Below are positions 59,276 through 64,000 of a stretch of DNA of 64,000 nucleotides, one piece after another. The position numbers and the translations under genes were made by a program. The stretch covers positions 1,984,001-2,048,000 of the forward strand of contig NC_081334.1 in the NCBI RefSeq assembly GCF_022539665.2, written 5' to 3'. Origin of the DNA: Daphnia carinata (Eukaryota; Arthropoda; Branchiopoda; Diplostraca; Daphniidae). Under the pieces are notes generated by a model. It ran no database searches, was not told the DNA's origin, and saw nothing but the letters and a program-made list of their open reading frames with translations. The number at the start of each line of letters is the position of its first letter. The first letter of the stretch is position 1.

Positions 59276-59515
59276 TCATGCCATTGTGTTGCTCATTGAG
59301 AGGTATCTAACTTGTATTTTGGCCTTCAGCAAACCAATTGACATGATTCTACCTATAAGATCTTGCTCGTGGAACTTGCAACACAAAAGATAATAACCAA
59401 AAGGAAGGTTACTAATGATGTGCATTCGTGGAATCAAAATGCCCCTGTCTCCTTCTGCCATACATTGCCCAGATATCAGTATCAGTTTTGATCTGATAGA
59501 TGCATTGTGTTCCAC
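59276..59515 (-). mobile_element. Decayed Helitron/Pif1-like helicase fragment
   Basis: On the minus strand the frame reads MAEGDRGILIPRMHI...LPF, which matches the GxxVxIPRI...LPF region near the end of Helitron-type Pif1 helicases. After LPF the expected MTINKxxGQT block is recognisable only by switching frames through a small indel (MSI, then AEGQ) with nearby stops. So this is a dead remnant; no intact helicase is present. The family assignment is by motif only. Confidence 0.4.
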
Positions 59516-59937
59516 TTTGTTTTGTTAAAGACGGTTAACCACCACCTGCCAACACACATTGACATGGATGTCAACACAATCTCTTTTGGTATTTTAAGTT
59601 TTAGGCTTGCCTAGTGTTGCTTTCTCTTCAAATTTAGTATTCCATCGCAGGACTGCCAAGCCTTGGCCTTCTTCAGCAACATTGGTTGCTCTACAATTCT
59701 TGCAGTCTTCGCCAACAGTTGTAAGTAGAATTTCCGTTTTGTTATAATTAAGCCAATAATCCCATATCCCCAAGTAGTGACATATTTTCTTCAACTTTAT
59801 CGTTTAGAACCATTTCGTCTTCTCCTTCAGTCCCACGCAAAATTGGAAATTAAAATTCTAAGTTTTGCCTGTTTTCGCTTCATGGTCCGTCTGCACCTCG
59901 CTCGTCGCATCGTTTTCACCTTGGCCGTCGCACAATC

Positions 59938-60372
59938 TTCGCCTCGCCCATCACCCCGTCGTCGCCCCGCCCGTCACCCCGTCGTCGCCCCGCCCGTCAC
60001 CCCGTCGTCGCCTCGTGGTCGCCTCGCCCGTCTTCGCCTCGCCCGCCGTCGCCTCGCCTCGCCTCGCCCGCCGTCGCCTCGCCTCGCCTCGCCCGCCGTC
60101 GCCTCGCCTCGCCCGCCGTCGCCGTCGCCTCGCCTCGCCCGCCGTCGCCGTCGCCTCGCCTCGCCCGCCGTCGCCGTCGCCTCGCCTCGCCCGCCGTCGC
60201 CGTCGCCTCGCCTCGCCCGCCGTCGCCGTCGCCTCGCCTCGCCCGCCGTCGCCGTCGCCTCGCCTCGCCCGCCGTCGCCTCGCCTCGCCCGCCGTCGCCT
60301 CGCCTCGCCCGCCGTCGCCTCGCCTCGCCTCGCCCGCCGTCGCCTCGCCTCGCCCGCCGTCGCCTCGCCCTC
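59938..60372. repeat. GC-rich satellite of CGCCTCG/CCGTCG units
   Basis: About 430 bp built almost only from the words CCTCGCCTCGCC, CGCCGTCG and CGTCGCC. Compound units of about 20-26 bp are repeated more than 15 times. The surroundings are AT-rich, so the composition break is sharp. Both strands show long open frames because the period suits codons (Ser-Pro-Arg-Leu-Ala-Arg-type on plus, Arg-Gly-Glu-Ala-type on minus), but they are by-products of the repeat. Confidence 0.85.
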
Positions 60373-60405
60373 TTGGTATTGTGTGTTTTGTAATGTTTAT
60401 TGTTA

Positions 60406-60723
60406 ACTAACCCGTTGGCTGCCACCCACCTTTTATCCCCTTTTTTTTGTAGCTTGACAGGGACGGGCCGCGCTGTTCTGCTCCATGGTCTATCTGCCAT
60501 GGGGTGGAGCAGCGCCACTGCCCAAGATTGGCCGAATGGCCCATAGGCAATGCACCATAGGGTATCCCTTGTTCGAGACGGCGATGTAGACCTGGGATGT
60601 GCATTTCCGTAAAGGTCTCATCGCCGTTTCAGCCCGGACTGTCCTCAGTCCCCCTTGGTCGCTATCCCTATGATAGCGACGTAGCGACCGTAGATAAGAT
60701 GGCGTGGCAGCCAACGGATTAGT
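60406..60723. mobile_element. TIR element with internal hairpins (non-autonomous DNA transposon-like)
   Basis: About 20-bp terminal inverted repeats: ACTAACCCGTTGGCTGCCAC at 60406-60425 and its near-perfect reverse complement at 60704-60723. Inside are two strong stems: 60578-60593 with 60612-60626 (ACGGCGATG...), and a perfect 9-bp stem GTCGCTATC (60658-60666) with GATAGCGAC (60672-60680). No protein is encoded. A clear target-site duplication is not visible. Confidence 0.55.
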
Positions 60724-60865
60724 TTTAAGTGTATTTATGTATGTATTATTGTATGTGTTATGTGAAAGATGTATAGAGGTGGATTTGTGGGTGGAAGGAG
60801 GGAAAATAAATTGCTTTGTAATATTATTTATTTTTTGCATTTATTTATTAGGTTGTTTTATTGAC

Positions 60866-60936
60866 TGATATGGGAATCGAACCTAACTATTCTAGTATGC
60901 TAATCAATAGCTTTACCATTATGCCACCTATAACTT
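60866..60936 (-). mobile_element. tRNA-like SINE head
   Basis: The minus strand has an A-box-like GGTGGCATAATGG and a perfect B box GGTTCGATTCC with tRNA-like spacing. The T-stem and anticodon loop do not fit a functional tRNA. Confidence 0.4.
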
Positions 60937-61020
60937 ATTTATCTCGTGATAGGCATTCCATAATAACCTTGTGTCGAACTTATTTTTACATAGGCATCAA
61001 AATTTGAATCGATGTAGATA

Positions 61021-61092
61021 AGGACACTCATGGCGCAACGGTAGCGCGCTGTGCTGGAATGCTATGAGTTTGTGGTTCAAGTCCCACCCCAT
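61021..61092 (+). mobile_element. tRNA-Trp-like SINE head or tRNA pseudogene
   Basis: TGGCGCAACGGTAGCGCG is identical in form to the D-arm of eukaryotic tRNA-Trp, and GGTTCAAGTCC is a B box in the right place. The anticodon stem is not paired and no CCA anticodon sits in a proper loop, so a working tRNA-Trp is unlikely. Confidence 0.5.
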
Positions 61093-61276
61093 TTAACTCA
61101 ATTCAAATAGATAGAAAAAAATTGATGAATGTAATGAATGAATACAGCGAACACAGACAATGAAAGAAAGATTTTGGAAAAAACTTTTTTCAAAAAAAAT
61201 TTTATTGACAATTCTCTGCACATTACAATTATTTTTGCAACTTTAAAAAGGCATAATAGCCCTTTCAAAAGTTGCC

Positions 61277-61549
61277 GTCAACCCAGGCAGGGGGAGACGC
61301 TGCCTTGTTGACCCACCGGGGAGATTACCCGGTGATTGGCTAAGAGAAGCCGGAAGAAGAGCCGAAGATTTGGAACATTTTTACTGGAGCGATTAACCTT
61401 TAGTTCGGATTTGTGGGTAGCCACGTCGCCCTCCGTGAACACATCATCGGACTAAGCGGACCTCCACGTCCCCTTTCCGGCCAGAGCCCTCCAAACCTCG
61501 GTATATGTTATTTTTATATATACCGTACAGTAGGGGCATGACCCCCTAC
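61277..61549 (+). other. Cluster of strong short hairpins, possible structured RNA
   Basis: Stems seen: GTCAAC (61277-61282) with GTTGAC (61307-61312), enclosing AGGCAG (61285-61290) with CTGCCT (61300-61305); CACCGGG (61314-61320) with CCCGGTG (61328-61334), loop GAGATTA; GGCT (61338-61341) with AGCC (61348-61351); and GTAGGGG (61530-61536) with CCCCTAC (61543-61549). The block is GC-richer than its flanks. I do not recognise an snRNA, SRP or RNase P/MRP signature. It may be a structured ncRNA or an undescribed SINE. Confidence 0.35.
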
Positions 61550-62064
61550 GGGCTTATTACGAGTCAAGGGGAAACGGGGCTACGGAAAGGAAGGGAGCCC
61601 AGATATGCACTTCAATTTTTTAAATATAAAATACCGTCTCGGGAATCCGAATGAAGTATAAAGATATCATGTCATCCATCCAATCATTACAATTTATTCA
61701 GTGTCTTGCCCCAACCAAGAATCTTTTCAGATCCAATGTTACTATTAACCTATACTGAGAAAAGAAAAACAACACCATTAAGCATCTCAATTGTTGCTCA
61801 TGTGACTTACATGACTCATAGATTCAACTTCTGGCAGAAGCTTGGGAAAGGCCATACAAATTGCAGATGAAAATCATTGTATAAGGCTGAATGATAAAAT
61901 AGCACCTGTAGAATGTTGCATTGTTGATAGTTGTGTTCCCAGTATGCTGAAAATCCTTTCCTATCAGATAAATTTTTTTTTTGTAGATTAGATATGGTTG
62001 GCAAAAAGCAGGAGAAATGCTTCGTCATAAATTCAAAATTTTTTCAAGAAAATTCCTTTCATAC
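61550..62064. other. No gene seen; 3' flank of the minus-strand candidate gene
   Basis: A minus-strand frame at 61816-62028 exists but has no supporting splice sites or domains and probably lies in 3' UTR sequence. Confidence 0.35.
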
Positions 62065-62604
62065 CTAAAGAGTCCATGTATGATGTTCATCGCTGCAATG
62101 CCAGTGAAGTGAAACATCTTTAGGGCCATTTAAGTACCCAGCTTCACCAACACTATGAACGTAAAGGACAAACTGTTCTTTAGCAAGAGAGGCAAAATTA
62201 TTTGAGGCTTCTAGCTGTGACAGACCTATAAAGGATTGCTGTTATACAAGATTCATTTACACAAGATGGTACTTCTCATTAGACAATGTGCAACTCTATT
62301 ACTTTACCTCATACCTTAATGGTAATGCACTAAGTGTTTTTTCAACTGTAGGCTCACCCTTCCATCCTGTAACACTTCCAGACTTGACTTGATCCCCCGC
62401 TAAAATTCTGTGAATGCAAAATAATAGCATTAAAAATACTTTTTCTGTTGACAAAAAACCGAAAAGTACCTAATCCATGTTTGACGTTGAACTCATGCCA
62501 TTTCTGGGTTTCTGTACCACATCCATTTTCAACAGTCTTTATGATAATATTAATCAAAGCCGCATGTACCATTATGAAATGGATGTTGAAAAGCAAATAA
62601 AAAC
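62065..62604 (-). CDS. Candidate 3' part of a multi-exon gene, unrecognised
   Basis: Three minus-strand exons, 62604-62470, 62399-62308 and 62214-62065, join in consistent phases with good GT-AG sites and introns of 70 and 93 bp. The last ends in TAG at 62065. The reading is about 125 residues: a hydrophobic first part (MVHAALINIIIK), then soluble sequence with GCGTETQKWHEFN, GSVTGWKGEPTVEKTL and a C-terminus with SLHWHCSDEHHTW. Composition and codon use look genuinely coding. The 5' part is not found, so it may be a fragment or a gene broken by repeats. Family not recognised. Confidence 0.4.
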
Positions 62605-63040
62605 CTGTTGAGATGGATATCAGGAGAATCAGAATAGATCTAAATCAACTTCAGTTATTCTTTTCCCTATAATACTTCGTGACATAGCATAATAGATATA
62701 CTTGCCTCAATTCAGAACCATAGACCAACGGAAAAGAACACAGAAATGAGAAATGTAGCTGTGAAAGGAGATCACTTTAAAACACAGGATCAGGTATAGA
62801 TCACCTAAGAGTTGAACTAAAATGCAAAGGCAGAAATATTGGGCACGATTGCAGTTTACCAAACATAGTAGAAAAATAAAATAATTATCAAAGAAAAACA
62901 TAGGCACCCTCGGGTTGCCGAATGGGTAGGTTTGATGCAATCTATGGCAATCCGTTTTACCCCCTGGATTGCCATATACCAGAGCTTCCCTTGATTCATT
63001 GCGGTGCTTACAAACTTTTCTTAATTGTTTCTTTTTCCAA

Positions 63041-63560
63041 CGCCATCTATGAATAGGCATGAACATCATACCCAACGACATCTAAGGGCGCATTTTGGCG
63101 TCAACCTTTTGTTGAACCTTTTAGTTCAACTTTTCGTCAAGGTTGACGCCAAAACGGAAGAGTTGAGCAAAAATTGAGAAAGGGGAGGAGTTGCAGTTCA
63201 GTTGAAGGTCAATGGTGGTCCAGACCACCGTTGAAAAAGCTCAACTCTTTCAGTTGAACCTCCCACAGGCGTTGTCGCCAAAACGGTCGCCTAGTTGAAC
63301 CATCTACCGGGCAGTTGACGCAAAAATACAAGTTCACTAAAAAAGTTGAACTAAAAGTAGACGCCAAAATGCGCCCTAAGAAGAGACATGCATATGACAG
63401 CTAACGCCACCTATGAAGACATGCACACCACTATAAACAAATATGCGTACCAAATGGTTTGCCATCTACGGACAGACATGCACACCAAATTCACGCCATC
63501 TACGCGGAGACTTGCGCATTGTTACCCATGCCATCTATGAACAGATATGCGTACCAACAC
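63041..63560 (+). repeat. Diverged short-word array (CGCCATCTA...), split by a MITE
   Basis: The word GCCATCTA or a one-base variant occurs at 63041, 63405, 63461, 63494 and 63530, each followed by YGAA, CGGA or CGCGGA and then ACATGCRYACC-like sequence. Spacing is irregular, 33-56 bp. Reversed, the core is TAGATGGCG, close to the CTCF core. Removing the inserted MITE brings the first two copies to about 70 bp apart. Confidence 0.55.
63083..63379. mobile_element. PIF/Harbinger-like MITE with TAA target duplication
   Basis: Terminal inverted repeats GGGCGCATTTTGGCGTC at 63086-63102 and the reverse complement at 63360-63376 (one mismatch near the inner end) bound a 291-bp non-coding element. 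It is flanked on both sides by TAA (63083-63085 and 63377-63379). A 3-bp TWA duplication and GGG-starting termini are characteristic of PIF/Harbinger elements. The interior contains further sub-terminal repeats of GTTCAACTTTT and GTTGAC types in both orientations. Confidence 0.75.
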
Positions 63561-64000
63561 ATTCAAAATAGATTTTCTACTACGCTGTCAAACATCATGA
63601 TTGGAGTAGCTGTCTTTGGTAGAAGAATAATCTTCTGAGATGAAGTCAGAAAGACCAAGTAGGTTACTAGCACTGTTGAAGTAGTTCTCCTCAACTAGAG
63701 TCACAATCGTTGCAGTTATCTATACATTTACATGCATTACTACACCATCCCTTACACCATACCTTCCCAACCTATTCCTGTTCATCTGTTTCTATTTAAC
63801 AATCAAGCTAGAATTCCTTTGCCTGTGTTTCTGCTGCCATTAAATTTTGTTATTATAATAGCAAATGCCGTAACAATCTATATTTACCAAACAGATAAGC
63901 TTATGGATGTAGCAGATCTCAGAACAATCTACAAGTCAAAAGAAGCAAATGGTAATAAAAAAATGGAAACATTACATCACTATGCATAAATATTTACGTG
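63561..64000. other. Window end, no supported gene
   Basis: One plus-strand frame at 63732-63989 (85 codons, hydrophobic middle) has no supporting features. Nothing else is seen. Confidence 0.35.

Noticed and set aside
59777-60410. Long plus- and minus-strand frames in 59777-60518
   Set aside because: Direct product of the GC-rich satellite (Ser-Pro-Arg-Leu-Ala-Arg or Arg-Gly-Glu-Ala repeats); open in several frames on both strands.
61021-61092. Functional tRNA-Trp gene
   Set aside because: The D-arm and B box fit, but the anticodon stem does not pair and no CCA anticodon is in place.
61250-61420. U1 or other spliceosomal snRNA suggested by GGCAGGGGGAGA
   Set aside because: The 5' end and the remaining U1 landmarks (ACTTACCTG, Sm site, stem order) are absent.
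63732-63989. 85-codon plus-strand frame at the window end
   Set aside because: Hydrophobic AT-rich translation without a recognisable family or regulatory context.

Overview
The window is a piece of a eukaryotic nuclear genome, most likely an arthropod and probably a branchiopod crustacean of the Daphnia type (inference). Reasons: AT-rich DNA, compact genes with many 54-95 bp GT-AG introns, arthropod-style genes (an Ihog-family Hedgehog co-receptor, chorion-type heme peroxidases), and clusters of tRNA-derived repeats. Splice models below were built by hand from GT/AG sites, reading-frame phase and family conservation. Each of the main multi-exon models sums to a whole number of codons.

Layout. 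1-6.2 kb: minus-strand coding exons of one or more unrecognised proteins (a Ser/Pro-rich exon, two exons with one hydrophobic segment each). 6.2-9.3 kb: no convincing gene. 9.36-15.21 kb: a complete class II phosphoinositide 3-kinase on the minus strand, head-to-head with a REEP5/6-like ER-shaping gene (15.85-16.54 kb) that carries an in-frame TAA in its second exon. 16.6-21 kb: a repeat-rich zone with a 55/56-bp minisatellite, a long inverted repeat, a diverged direct repeat pair and tRNA-like SINE heads. 21.16-21.61 kb: a small secreted repeat protein. 22.6-24.3 kb: an intronless DC-STAMP-like membrane protein. 24.4-27.6 kb: a secreted heme peroxidase (minus). 28.35-30.42 kb: a secreted multi-inhibitor protein made of cystatin, cystatin, FAS1 with a Kunitz domain inside it, and cystatin.

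30.4-44 kb is non-coding as far as I can see, full of A/T and C/G homopolymers, and includes a probable remote 5' exon of the next gene. 44.1-48.15 kb: Ihog/Boi-like receptor (plus). 49.07-52.18 kb: a second heme peroxidase, this one predicted to be a type II membrane protein (minus). 52.7-53.9 kb: ZFAND2-type AN1 zinc-finger/UIM protein (minus), head-to-head with API5 (54.4-56.6 kb, plus). 57.3-64 kb: candidate small genes and gene fragments mixed with mobile-element remains: a GC-rich satellite, a TIR element with internal hairpins, tRNA-like SINE heads, a decayed Helitron/Pif1-like helicase piece, and a PIF/Harbinger-like MITE with a TAA target duplication that sits inside an array of short CTCF-core-like words.

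How the genes relate: most neighbours are unrelated housekeeping or signalling genes. The stretch 21-30.5 kb is a local group of secreted or membrane proteins (repeat peptide, DC-STAMP-like, peroxidase, multi-inhibitor). The peroxidase and multi-inhibitor share a 0.8 kb divergent promoter region. The most unusual single item is the nested Kunitz-in-FAS1 architecture of the cystatin protein.
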